DNA of 64,000 nt from NCBI GenBank assembly GCA_021229015.1, contig CM037783.1, positions 6,457,324-6,521,323 on the forward strand, in the 5' to 3' direction. Source of the DNA: Solen grandis (lineage: Eukaryota; Mollusca; Bivalvia; Adapedonta; Solenidae). Of this stretch, positions 1 through 32,836 are shown in pieces. How positions within the stretch are numbered: position 1 is the first letter of the stretch; each line of letters begins with the position of its first letter. The notes beneath the pieces were generated by a model. The model saw only the letters and a program-made list of their open reading frames with translations, was not told where the DNA came from and searched no databases. The translations under genes were made by a program, and so were the position numbers.

Positions 1-661
1 CACGTACGTGCTACACCTAAAGCACGTGATGCTCGTTTTTTTTATGGAAACCATGGACAAGGTTTTCTTGTGTTACCAAGATTCAAGATTCAAATATTTT
101 ATTTAGTAACGTAAACATATACATGTTTTTTGTTACATGATCCAATGATTTTACCGGTGGGCTCGTCGGGCCAAAAAAAAAAAACTTCCATTTCTGGTCT
201 CCCGACCGACCCTCTTTTTTTGGCCTCGATATTATGGGGGGATAATAAACAATCAACTGAAATATATAATTATATGAAAAATATATATATTTAAATGCAC
301 TACGATGACATGCAATCTGCTGTGCATCTTCACAAACCTTCATATGTCTGTGATCCAGGGATCGACAATAAAGATAACTGAAAGAACGAGCTGATATTCA
401 TGTTAGATTTGGCGCCGTTACGAAACAACACTATGTTTGCAGAGTATCATGGTTATTCAGTAACCATTCAGTAGTTGTGTTGTGTTTGAAAATGAATAAA
501 ATTGCACAGTTTGCGAGAAATCGAATGGGTTAAATCTAAAAATAGTAACATATCTGAGGAACTCCTCGTATTGTTCAAACTTACGTCTACTCTTCTGGGA
601 AACCTCGACTAGTCTCGCAGCCACTACAAGAGTGTTGCAAAGCAACGATATCAGTTCTGTG

Positions 662-1135
662 TCCCCATGTCGTTTTGACAAAACATCATGTCGTTATGAC
701 AAGACATCATGTTATTTTGACAAGACAAAGTGCCGTTTGGACAAGGCAACATGTCGTTTTGACAATACATCATGTCGCTATGATAACACATCGTGACGTT
801 TGTCATCTGGACATGATAACATGAGTTTAAGACAAGATATAATGTCGTTTGGTAAAGATATCATGGCGTTTTGACAAGACATCGTGTCTTTGGACATAAC
901 AGCAAGTCGTTTTGACAAGACAACGCTCTGAAACGCTATATGGTCAAGATACCAAGACACTTTGACAAAATAACACGCATGTCCGACATGATATCACGTT
1001 ATACGAACACGATACCACGACACTTTAACATAATATTACGCATGTCTGACATGATAACACGCTGTTTGAACATAATAACATGCTCATTGGACTATATTAC
1101 ACATTAATCAGACAAGATATTATATTAAGTTGCCA
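662..1135. repeat. Minisatellite, about 20-22 bp unit, left arm
   Basis: Degenerate tandem units of the form CATGTCGTTTTGACAAGACA run through this stretch, with decay toward the 1100 end. The counterpart in the right arm is 23045-23645 and is longer. Apparent open frames here are by-products of the periodicity. Confidence 0.85.
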
Positions 1136-3540
1136 CAATAGTGCAACACTTAAAGAATACATGATACTATTTTAACAAGATAGGACATTAAATGAACAAA
1201 ATAATTTGAAATCTCTCAATATAAGACAGTTACGGTATTCCATAGTATACAGCCATAAAGTTGTCTTAGCCTAGAGACATATACCATGCTTTTCACGTGT
1301 ACCTTATGCTGTATGAATACATGAACATCGTTGTTACAACGTCTTCTTTCCGAGCGTTCGTATTTTCAACTCTATTAATTCAGAAGATTTAATTAAGATT
1401 GACTCAAAATATATGATGCCAGAGCGAGAGATATCTTAAAATATGTTTTTGTCTTTTTAATGACGTAATAACCACGTGACTTAAGAGAAAAAGCCCCTAC
1501 ATCATCTGTGAAAAAAATGAAATAAATCCGTTCAGAGTTAACAGATGCAAAGCGCAAAATAATGTTGATAGCAGATAAAATCTATGATGTCAAATGACGT
1601 AATTCAAAAAAGAAAGTCATTATATTCAAAGGAGACTAAATAGTTTTGCTTCATGTTATAATTTCATGATGCTGGCTCTTCAAGAACCCTCTTAAAAAGA
1701 AACCGAGTTATTTTTCAGAATTGGTGTCCTACAAGGGAATAATCTACCACTAGTCCTCTTTACATGTAAAATAGGTATACAAGGTTCCTGTCCTACCTAA
1801 TAAATATTTCTTTTCTTCTTATTCATATATTTTTCTAAGGAAGATTAGAGCATCTAAATATATAAAAACAACACATGATACATATAATGGTAAGAAATAA
1901 AAGATGGGACATTATGTGGGATCAACTGCAGAGGCACTAGGAAAATGATTTTTCAGAAGTTCTTATTTTCCATGTAAAATTCTAATGTAATTTAACATTT
2001 CATACAAATTCTGTTTTCATTAGTAAGGTCTTCAAAATTTCCAACATTTTACTCGGTATATGTTTCTACCTATCTGTTATGGCTTTTGAGATATGGACAG
2101 TTAAACCTCAAGAAAATGACAAAAATCATCAAAATGAGGTTCATATCAATTACTACTTTTCGACTGTAATCTTTGTTATTGATGATCATATCATTAACAT
2201 CTGAATACCATTGAAACAGCATTACATCAAGCTATAAATAATGTTCTTAAAATTATTAAAAAAAATAGTTTCTTAGAAAAAAGCAATCAAATGATTGGGA
2301 CCAAATGCATAAGTGCAGAAATATTTTAGTTATTGCTCATATTTCATGTAACTTCCTTATATGATGTCCGATTTCAAAAAGCTTGGTACCGTTAGAAAAG
2401 TCTTTAGATTTCAACATTTCACTTGCTTCATGTATCCACCTATCTCTAACGGCTTTTGAGATATAGTCAGTTTATTCTCAAGAAACTTTCAAAAATTGGC
2501 AAAGTCAATCAATAAATACTACCCGACCATAACTTTTTTTGTTAATGTTCCGATTATTAAAGTCTACATACCATTTAAACAGCATTGTATCAAGCTTTGA
2601 ATAATGTATTGAAATAGATGGCCTGGGCCTCCATTATACAGATCTAATGAAAATGTATTTTAAAAAACTAATAGTTTCTTAGAAAAAAAGAAATTTAATA
2701 ACTGGGACCCCTGCATAAGTGCAAGTAAGAACGGTTTAAACTGATTCTTATGTTTTTCATGTAACTTCATTATATGATTCCAATTTTTAAAAAAAGATGG
2801 GTACCGGCATTGTTTTCCTGCAATAACTCAACTGATTCAATCCCGATCTTAAATAACTGAATATCATCTGAAAGGTCGTTCAAAGCACTACAAATTATAC
2901 ACATAGTGTCTCAGTAGAATACTGATAGTTTTTGAGATATTTAAGACCGAAGAAAAACCGATGATTGACATGTGACCTTGACCTTTCTGGTCTTCCGGAA
3001 ACGGAAGTTATTTTTTACAGTAAGATGCTATGTTGCACCTTCAGTGAAAATGTATGCAAATCGGCCAAAAACTAAGGCACACAGTCCTGAAAAACCATGA
3101 TTTTTTAATTGAAAGTTTGTGAACGCCATTTGACGTCATATGACGTTAGTCTTCATAGAGCTGAAAGAAATTGATAGGACACAAGTTCTGACCAAATATC
3201 AAGTTTCTAGCTTGTCTGTAAGCTTCGTAATACTTCCAGATCCAAAGTCTGTATAACCATAGAACCTTGGTCTTTTCGAATTTTGCAAAACGTATATGGA
3301 GGTGCACATCTAGAATGTAATTTATACATTTTGTAAAAATATGCTATTCCGCCCAGAAATGACGGCTGTAAAGCGCGTAAAACATCGATAGTTTTTCTCA
3401 ACCCTGACGTGACGTCACATGAAAACAAAATTTACTGCAATCAAAAGCGCCAAAGTCACTGTGCTTACTGTTAAATTTCATGATGCTTGCTCATCGGCAA
3501 CCCAATTTAATTTGAACCTCATAAGGAAGACGAAATGAGA
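1136..3540. repeat. AT-rich repeat modules without genes
   Basis: No coding signal is visible. The stretch has paragraphs of related sequence: phrases such as TCTTAGAAAAAAG, CTTTTGAGATATGG and the 'cannot-be-coding' text around 2960-3010 (TGACCTTGACCT) recur in reversed form elsewhere in the window (18.5 kb, 54.8 kb, 56.1 kb). It includes a degenerate TGACGTAA-N4-CACGTG composite at 1461-1478. Confidence 0.6.
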
Positions 3541-4097
3541 ATAAAATAAGAAACTAGATTTCGTTTGTACGGAAAAGACAGAATATTTATTTATACGAAG
3601 AAGACATTAGGAATCTAGAGTGTAACCTTTACATAATGTGAAAATTTTAGGAAAATCTATCCATTTATAATGTCTGCAGAGAGCATACAAACTTTTTGAC
3701 CTGACATTAATTCTGACGTCATATAAATATGAATATCATTGCACTTAAAAATTCAACATCTAAAATATATGCCAAAATTTTTCATCATTCTGGACCATTG
3801 GCATCACACCGAATTTAGTGAACGAGAAATGAAAACATATAAGAACGCCATGACGTCAAATGACGCCGGACCTATGAAAATTTAAAATTACAACATGTGC
3901 AAATTTCATCTTTCTATAGTATCCCATCTTGGGGCTCTGTAATACTAGTATTTAAATTAATTTTGATGTCATATTTTCGAAACTTGAATTCACCACAGAA
4001 ACTCGTTCTCTTCTATATTTGGAAAGCGAAAGTAAGGATGCACAACTACAGCGTAACTTACACCTTCTGTGAAAATTACAAGAAAATCCATTCACAG

Positions 4098-4332
4098 CAG
4101 AGCAGCAGATTAGCTTTGTTTTATCGTTTAAACTAATTGTTTTTTAGAAAGAAAAAAAAAAAAAACAAAAAAAAAAAAAACGAATTGATTTCAATTCTCT
4201 TCGTTCAAAAACGAAAATAAAAAATAGAAAACCAATTGTGCTCGAAGATGCCGTCGTTTATTTCATGTTTACTAGCGCATTGGTAGCAAAGGGAGGTTAC
4301 TGTGCACTCGCAATCTTCAATGCTTTCCCAAA
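4098..4332 (+). mobile_element. hAT-like 750-bp element, truncated by gap
   Basis: Begins with CAGAGCAGCAGATTAGC and matches the first third of the complete copies at 11844-12588 and 19320-20077. The rest is lost at the N gap. Confidence 0.7.
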
Positions 4333-4432
4333 NNNNNNNNNNNNNNNNNNNNNNNNNNNNNNNNNNNNNNNNNNNNNNNNNNNNNNNNNNNNNNNNNNNN
4401 NNNNNNNNNNNNNNNNNNNNNNNNNNNNNNNN
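4333..4432. other. Assembly gap (100 N)
   Basis: Exactly 100 unknown bases, the usual placeholder for a scaffold join of unknown size. The sequence to its left belongs to the inverted repeat; the sequence to its right leads into KMO exons. Order, orientation and distance across it should not be trusted. Confidence 0.99.
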
Positions 4433-4613
4433 TCGTTATCCAGTGGTAGGGTACCTAGCTGTAGATCTGAACATTCAGGCTCAAACCTAGGGTTAAGATC
4501 CATTCGACGCAGGTCTTACGCAGAAGCGTTAACTGGGGTGGGCAAAAACTGAAATAATATTTTAGCCCACATGTCTTAAATATCTTAAAACCACACACAC
4601 ACACACACACTAC
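4433..4613. other. KMO intron 5 start, short; CA microsatellite
   Basis: Contains a (CA)n run at 4592-4610 immediately downstream of the exon 5 donor. The 4433-4560 part has tRNA-SINE-like wording (GGCTCAAACCTAGGG) but is too short and broken to classify. Confidence 0.5.
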
Positions 4614-26574
<21,961 letters not shown>

Positions 26575-26882
26575 GTTTTCCTCTCGAACACCTGATATGT
26601 TAACTCGCTGATTTATCAGTTTAAATGTCGGTCTACTAAATTTTACAGATCGAGGGTCAAGAGTTGACATGCGGACATTGTTGAGCTTAAATGCCGTTTC
26701 TAGTAGTGTTGCATAAAAGATATACAGATTTTAAATGTTGATTATCTGTTGTCAGCATTGTCCTTGAGATCGCCAACAGATTTGGATACTGTCCTGTTCT
26801 ATTGATAGCTGCTCCTTATTTATGCTATTTTTTAGGGACCGACTGTGCTTTGAAAAGATATTCTAGTATTGTGTATATATAC
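26575..26882 (-). promoter_or_regulatory. Likely KMO 5' UTR and upstream region
   Basis: Lies directly upstream of KMO exon 1. I see no clear TATA box or CRE. The call rests on position only. Confidence 0.3.
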
Positions 26883-27072
26883 CAGGCCCGGATCCAGAAT
26901 TTTTCCACTGGGGGGGGGGGGGGGGGCAAAGTCTGAATATGATGTGAGTGCTAGGGAAGATCCGGGGGCATGCTTCCTTGGAAAAAAAAAGGTTTTTATT
27001 GTGATGGAGATGCATTCTGAAGAGTATCTGGGGATACAAGTGAAGGTTTTTATGTGCTTTTCTTTTCTTTCT

Positions 27073-27107
<35 letters not shown>

Positions 27108-27846
27108 TGAAGACCATGGATCTAATGTCTAGGTCCCACTGGAGAAAAATCATCGGCGTTGTGGAAATACACAAATTTTCTCCCGATGGCATCAGATGTT
27201 TGAGCCCAAAAGATGGAGCAGTCCTATGAGAAGCTTTGGGATTGGTCCGTTGAAACGTTCACTGATGTTTTGGTTATGGTACAATGGCCTTGTATTATCG
27301 GGGATGGCTCCCGATGCTCGTGAAATTTATCCGATGATCGGGGAAGGTGAATCGGAGCTTCATCGAACTTGAAACATCATCGGGGGAATATCCCCGTAGA
27401 TTAGGGGATGTATCATTTTATCGAACCATCCTAGGTGCCTCGGGAAGATTATGGAGATTATGAGAATTTGGTGATGGACAAAATCAAGGGTAGACTTTCG
27501 GGGGTTTATGAGGATGCCCCCAGCAATGCCCCATGGCCTTTTTGACCATCTCAGTCTAAAGTTGACCAAAAAAAGCAAAAAATTGCCGATTTTCTAATGT
27601 GTAGGATTACCTACACATTAACAGCAGGGGGCCATAAGACAATAGGAGTCTGGCTGGTCAGGTGGTTATGCGGGTGGTTCAGTATGGGGGCCCACGATGG
27701 GGATTTCCTCTAGACAACACTACTATGGTGTAATCAAGGGATTTTATAGCCTAGAAAAAATGTATGACCATGCAGGGAAGCTGGGGGGGGGGGGGGGGGG
27801 GGGCCCCCCGCAAGGCCCCCTCGGCCCCCCGGTGGATCCGGGCCTG
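26883..27846. mobile_element. Non-autonomous DNA transposon with CAGGCCCGGATCCA ends
   Basis: CAGGCCCGGATCCA at 26883 has a perfect inverted partner ending at 27846. ATATAC flanks both sides (26877-26882 and 27847-27852), a 6-bp target duplication. G-tracts sit just inside both ends (about 26910-26926 and 27782-27802), and a T-tract lies at 27078-27103. No transposase remains. Confidence 0.87.
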
Positions 27847-28054
27847 ATATACAGTACTAGCAGATAGTTACATATACAAGAATACTATATTTTTAAACAC
27901 TCCATTATTATTGAAGACAAAATGTGTTAATATCGGACGTACAGCAGTGTCACAGCGCTGATAACTCCTAGGAAGGCAAGAGGTGCGTGTTCAGTTGACA
28001 GATTTTCGTTTTCGGATTTTTCTCTACATGAGAAAGATAAAGTCACGTCTGAAA

Positions 28055-28215
28055 GCGATATCACGCCATAGACAAGTGGCATGATACCACACTCAGACAC
28101 AGCCTCCTGACAGTGGGCCAGCCAGTCCTGGAACTACCTTTATATGCTAAGAGACGGTACACGAGTACCATTTTAACGACTTCTATATTTCGCGGCCGGG
28201 GATCGAATACATTTT
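28055..28215 (-). repeat. tRNA-derived SINE, second family (copy 2)
   Basis: Minus strand reads TTCGATCCCCGGCC, then GCATATAAAGGTAGTTCCAG and GTGTGGTATCATGCCAC, matching copies at 10104, 36246 and 42856. Confidence 0.7.
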
Positions 28216-30110
28216 TATATCTGATCGTGATTTCATGATACAGACTATGAATATGCGCATGCTCTGTTGGTGTAGTTTTAGCCAGTCTGCTGGACTGAGC
28301 ATACAGATGGTACAGCATCACATTTGTGTTTTCGATTCATTTGACTGCCATTTAATAGTCAACACATACCAAAATAAAATTTCCCTTTAAAAGGAAAGCT
28401 TGCATTGTTAATTATAAACCGGTCGTTGCTTAACCACCCGCTATTTTTGTTCGAGCCTTGGTCCCAGTATAACTATAAATACTGTCGAATGAACTTACCG
28501 TAAAGTTTGAATATAGATTTCAAGAATTGTTGGCACATGTTTGCTAGTTTTGTTTAATACTGTGTATATATATGAACAGATTGCATTTTTTTTTTATACA
28601 GATTTGTTTTTCGAAGAGTTATATGTTGATTGTTACATCTGCTAAATTACAAACCGAATTGTGAAGGCCAATATAATAATTGGACTAATAATAATAAATG
28701 GTTCCCGTTTTATATATAAGTAAAAACCAGAACAAGCAGCCCCTGTGTTTCTGACTGGTTGTCATTAAAAATTTGGGAAACCAGCATGTGATGTGAACAC
28801 AAACGGAAAATCTCGGCTATCTGCCAAATGCAACATGTCCGAAATGTTACGAGAACAATGGTGAGGGAATCACAAATCCGAGTAAATTAATAGGCTTGCC
28901 CGCAAGCCAACAATACAATATACATGACCCCCCCCCCCCCCCCCCCCGCCACACACAACGAACGCTGTATAATCACCCGGCCACCGGGCCAGCTAGGTAG
29001 CATTTGTTCTGTAAAAGGCTCCGAGGTCAGGTCTCAGTCACACTGCATATTGTCTTACCCTGTGACATTTAGAGCCCAACGTGGGTTTTGACTGCCTTCG
29101 ACACCCTCACGTGCATTTAGATGAGAATTACAACATGGAAGGGATGAGGGCAACTGAAACTCGGCACATCCGGGTTTCGGCCAGGCTGCCCTACCTGTTA
29201 CAAACATATAGATTCTTTAAAAAAAAAATCATACATATTGAACTACATTGATACGATACATGTAATGATTTGCACAGATGAGTATGCTTTTGATATTGTG
29301 CGGGTAGTGGCATAAATAAGCAACTCAAATTGAAATAAATCATTAATTATGAACTTAATTAAACTTAGTTATTGTTCGTTATTGAACTTGGACGAGGGTT
29401 TACTATAAGCAGAGTCTCTATATATACATACGTATTAAAGAAACCCCGCTATAATGTCTTAACTTTATACACTATCTAACTATATTATCATGGTACTTAA
29501 CAGAAATCAGTGTAGGCAACTGTTCATAGAGTTGATATAATTCGTAAACAAGAAAGATAATTTAAGATGTATATATAAATATAGGATCCCATATATGTTA
29601 TAATAAGACTTGGTCCGTTTCCGAATTATATGTCATCGCCCTTTAGTCAAGACTGCTAAAGGAAAGAAACTACACGAGATTAATTTCGATACACTCTCAT
29701 ATAAGTAGCTCACTGAGTGTTCGAATTGCAAATGTCATCTTGATGATAATGTTAAAAAAAACGAGGGTTATGAGTTGAAAATCAAAACCCCTTGATTCAC
29801 CTATCAAATCTAACACCAGATATGTAATCATAATTTTATTTCTGACATGCACGGTGACATATGTACTAATTACAAGAATAAACCCTTCAGTACTTTCAGT
29901 ACTGATGTGTTTTGATCAGGGAGTAATCAGCAGCCAAATTTTTCAACTTTATGATGAGGATGACAAAAAGTATCACCATCATAATTAAAAATATTTGAAA
30001 AAACTTAATTTGATTATTAAGTCATCGTATATCACTTGAACATAAAAAATCCTTGAAAAAACAATACTAAATAATAGTAGATCCAGGTTATTTACATGTC
30101 TCTACGTTAC
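28216..30110. other. Intergenic, AT-rich; C-tract
   Basis: Separates the divergent KMO and STMND1-like genes. It has a C-tract at 28928-28948 and weak SINE-like wording at 28980-29200. No gene is recognised. Confidence 0.5.
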
Positions 30111-30114
30111 GACG

Positions 30115-30122
30115 TGACGTCA
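30115..30122. promoter_or_regulatory. CRE palindrome, candidate STMND1 promoter
   Basis: A full TGACGTCA lies about 2.6 kb upstream of the STMND1 ATG and about 75 bp before a strong donor (AGAAAG|GTAAAC, 30196-30197). An acceptor (TATCTTTCAG) ends at 32594. A non-coding first exon near 30130-30196 is therefore possible. The surrounding text is not from the TGACGTCA repeat family. Function is inferred from position. Confidence 0.3.
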
Positions 30123-31114
30123 CAAGCACCTGTCTTTTGAAAAGCATTCCTGTCATGTGTTCCAGAGGAGAGTAACAGAGTCGATAAATTAGAAAGGTAA
30201 ACAAATAATGTTTATTTTCTTACGGTACACAATTTTATCAGCTTCAGTGTAAGTCAGTTTAAATTTTTTGTTTAATCAATAGATAAGCAAACTCTTACGG
30301 TGGATATAACTGTGTGAGTAAATATTTATCGTATTTTAGTATGAAAAGAGTCTTTAAATTTATGACAGTAGCAGTGATTTGTTCTATGAAAACTTTATAG
30401 TATTTCACTTTCGTAACGTAATTTGATCATATATTACATCTTCACTCATATCTGATGCAGTTTTCCAAATTCAAATTTACACCTGTGTATTTATAAACGG
30501 GAATACTCTAAACTCATGAAATTGTGGAGCATATACTGTACTGTACTTCGTTAAATATATAAATTTAATTAAAAAAAATTTTAATTTTTCCTTCCTTTTT
30601 AATTTAAATTAAATATGTTTATGATGAATGATGGTGCTATAAATAAATTACTTCTTCAATTCAAATTAAATTGAATGTTTTAATTTAATGTAGACATAAA
30701 TTCTGATTTTTTTATTATTATATATCATATATCCCTTATATGGTGATTTAATCTATTGATAAGATAAGCTATATGGATTAAATTTGTTTGATGGAAAAAA
30801 TGATATTGATTTATACATACATCGCATTGTTAAATATCAAATTAAAGGTCATTGTATGATAAGGAATGATAAAAAATTATGAGGAAGAGTTATTGATTAT
30901 TATTTTCAAAATATATAATATCTTTGACAGAACATTTGACTTTACGGGTGTAGGACAAAAGCCCACTAGGACATAAGCCCACTAGGACAAAAGCCCATAG
31001 GACATAAGCCCACTAGGACATAACCCCACTAGGACATAAGCCCATTAGGACATAAGCCCACTTTTAATAATAATTCAGTATATAATTAAACATTTAAAGT
31101 TTTTAGAGATATTA

Positions 31115-31154
<40 letters not shown>

Positions 31155-31626
31155 GGAAATGCAAGAAGGCAGATATAATTATAAATGTTTAATAATTCCA
31201 GTAGTATTAACACTAATGAGCACATATATAGTTTTGCACATGATAATGGAGCACATGCTGAAGGCAGGTGTAATTTAAATATTTAATAATTCAAATAATA
31301 TTAACTAATAGGCATTTTTTGGAAGGATTCAGCAAAAAAAAGCATATACAATGGTTGTTAGAGTTCATTTACATTTTAATGTACTTAATCTTATCATACA
31401 AGTCATAATGAACAGAACATTACAATAATAAATATACATTGCAAGTCTGTCTGCAATGTTTATCAAATCTTTGTACTTACAATGTTGTAAGAGTTCATTT
31501 ACATTTCTGTCAGGATCTGCAATCACAATCAATCAATTAACATTTGAACCTAATGCAGTGACCAACACTGTTCTCGTGAGAATAGGTGATTAGTGGAAAA
31601 GGATGAAGACAATTATGATAACTTAC

Positions 31627-31779
31627 CTCTAAATCAGTGACCGCTGCTCCAGAGCATGTGTATGCACGTCTCTGTGAGCATTCCCATCGCATTGTAGTTG
31701 CACCAACATACTTCTTCGTATACATAAATCCCTCAAAACAGAGCTTTACACCACCTTTCCTATTCTTAATAATCTCCAT
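31627..31779 (-). pseudogene. FLYWCH-type zinc-finger exon of MULE-like element
   Basis: The 51-codon frame contains NRKGGVKLCFEGFMYTKK and RWECSQRRAYTCSGA. The pattern basic-GG-x-LxxxGFxY, W-x-C and a later C is that of the first half of a FLYWCH domain. It ends at a perfect donor (GAG|GTAAGT), so the His pair would be on a further exon that I do not see. It lies inside 30946-32502. I call it a remnant of transposon coding sequence. Confidence 0.7.
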
Positions 31780-32081
31780 TACTTCAAGTTACAAAATTGA
31801 ATAAAGAGGTCATAATTTTGGTAGAATATATATAAAACACTTGATACATGAGTAATACAAACTGAACAAAGTATGCACGTCTCTGTGAGCATTCCCATCG
31901 CATTGTAGTTGCACCAACATACTTCTTCGTATACATAAATCCCTCAAAACAGAGCTTTACACCACCTTTCCTATTCTTAATAATCTCCATTACTTCAAGT
32001 TACAAAATTGAATAAAGAGGTCATAATTTTGGTAGAATATATATAAAACACTTGATACATGAGTAATACAAACTGAACAAA
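31660..32081 (-). repeat. Perfect 211-bp tandem duplication
   Basis: 31660-31870 and 31871-32081 appear identical. The duplication copies the 5' part of the FLYWCH exon with its upstream sequence but drops the splice donor, so the second copy (from the ATG at 31990) reads into non-domain sequence. Confidence 0.93.
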
Positions 32082-32594
32082 GTTTGCCTCAGTTTGGCTG
32101 CATACATACTTTGATGCTGCAACCTTCTTAAATGATCAATTGTAAAACAAATATGCAATAATTACAAATAATTACTACATCATTATCGAAATTGCACAAC
32201 AAAATAAAACAAACAAGGCAAAGACAACAAGATTAAAGAATAGAGCTGTGATATATGAAGACTTTAAAGAGATTAGGTGTGAACTCCTTAATAATTGTAT
32301 TTAATTGTGTTAAGAAGTTCTTTATATTAATATTCTTATATCCCTTTTTTTCTTCCCATAATTAAGTTTACAAAAAAAAAAAAAAAAGTGGGCTTTTGTC
32401 CCCCTTGTCAAAAATAGGTGTGGGGTTTTGTCCTATGGGCTTTTGTCCTATGGGCTTATGTCCTAGTGGGCTTTTGTCCTAGTGGGCTTTTGTCCGTACC
32501 CCGACTTTACATACTAGAAATTATCTATCAATTCTGATATCTTAATTTTGCTTTGGATTGACAAGACTTTCATGGCTACTGTTTTATCTTTCAG

Positions 32595-32682
32595 GTGCAT
32601 GTGTTTATATAAGATATGTGTTCATAACAGTGGATTTGACGGTTCCAGTACATAGAAAGTAGACTACAAGTAACTTATCACA
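32595..32682 (+). other. Probable STMND1 5' UTR
   Basis: Follows an acceptor-like TTTTATCTTTCAG and runs to the ATG. The start context CACAATGG has A at -3 and G at +4. Confidence 0.4.
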
Positions 32683-32836
32683 ATGGGTTGTGGATCTTCC
32701 CAAGTTGGGCCAACAGACTCAGAACAAAGGCCTGGAGATAAACCACATCAAAATGGTGCACTTCAAACGAAAGACACAAAAACTACAGCAACAGATTCCA
32801 ATGCAAACAGGCAAGATACAGAGACCAGTAATCCAG
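32683..32836 (+). CDS. STMND1: STMND1 coding exon 1 (MGCGSS start)
   Basis: Fifty-one codons plus one base, ending AATCCAG|GTGAG. The N-terminal MGCGSS is the expected dual acylation signal. The rest is polar and low in hydrophobics, as in the disordered linker of the family. Confidence 0.82.

Larger units (their letters stand above)
1..4332 (+). repeat. Left arm of giant inverted repeat (partner 19850-24317)
   Basis: Read in reverse complement, this segment matches 19850-24317 almost base for base from the first base of the window to the gap edge. The differences I can see are scattered single substitutions, homopolymer lengths, and a block of roughly 140 bp of minisatellite present only in the right arm. 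The level of difference looks like allelic variation in a heterozygous bivalve. The arm stops exactly at a 100-N gap, so a misplaced haplotype contig is as likely as a real palindrome. It carries no host exon. Its content is a minisatellite, diverged AT-rich repeat modules with TGACGTCA-type sites, and a truncated hAT-like element. Confidence 0.9.
30946..32502 (-). mobile_element. MULE-like DNA transposon with subterminal repeats
   Basis: 1557 bp bounded by GGGTGTAGGACAAAAG and its inverted counterpart ending GTCCGTACCCC, flanked by the 8-bp duplication GACTTTAC (30938-30945; 32503-32510). Each end has 6-7 tandem copies of a 16-17 bp unit like TAGGACATAAGCCCAC, inverted between ends. Inside is a FLYWCH zinc-finger exon, a domain often joined to Mutator-like transposases. 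The transposase core is absent. A (TC)n tract lies at 31112-31151. Confidence 0.85.

Noticed and set aside
4238..4552. Frames across the N gap at 4333-4432
   Set aside because: They exist only because N is translated as X; the same holds at 54352-54602.
30953..31065. CRISPR-like short regular repeats
   Set aside because: Units are contiguous without spacers, mirrored at the other end, and lie inside a DNA transposon in a eukaryotic genome.
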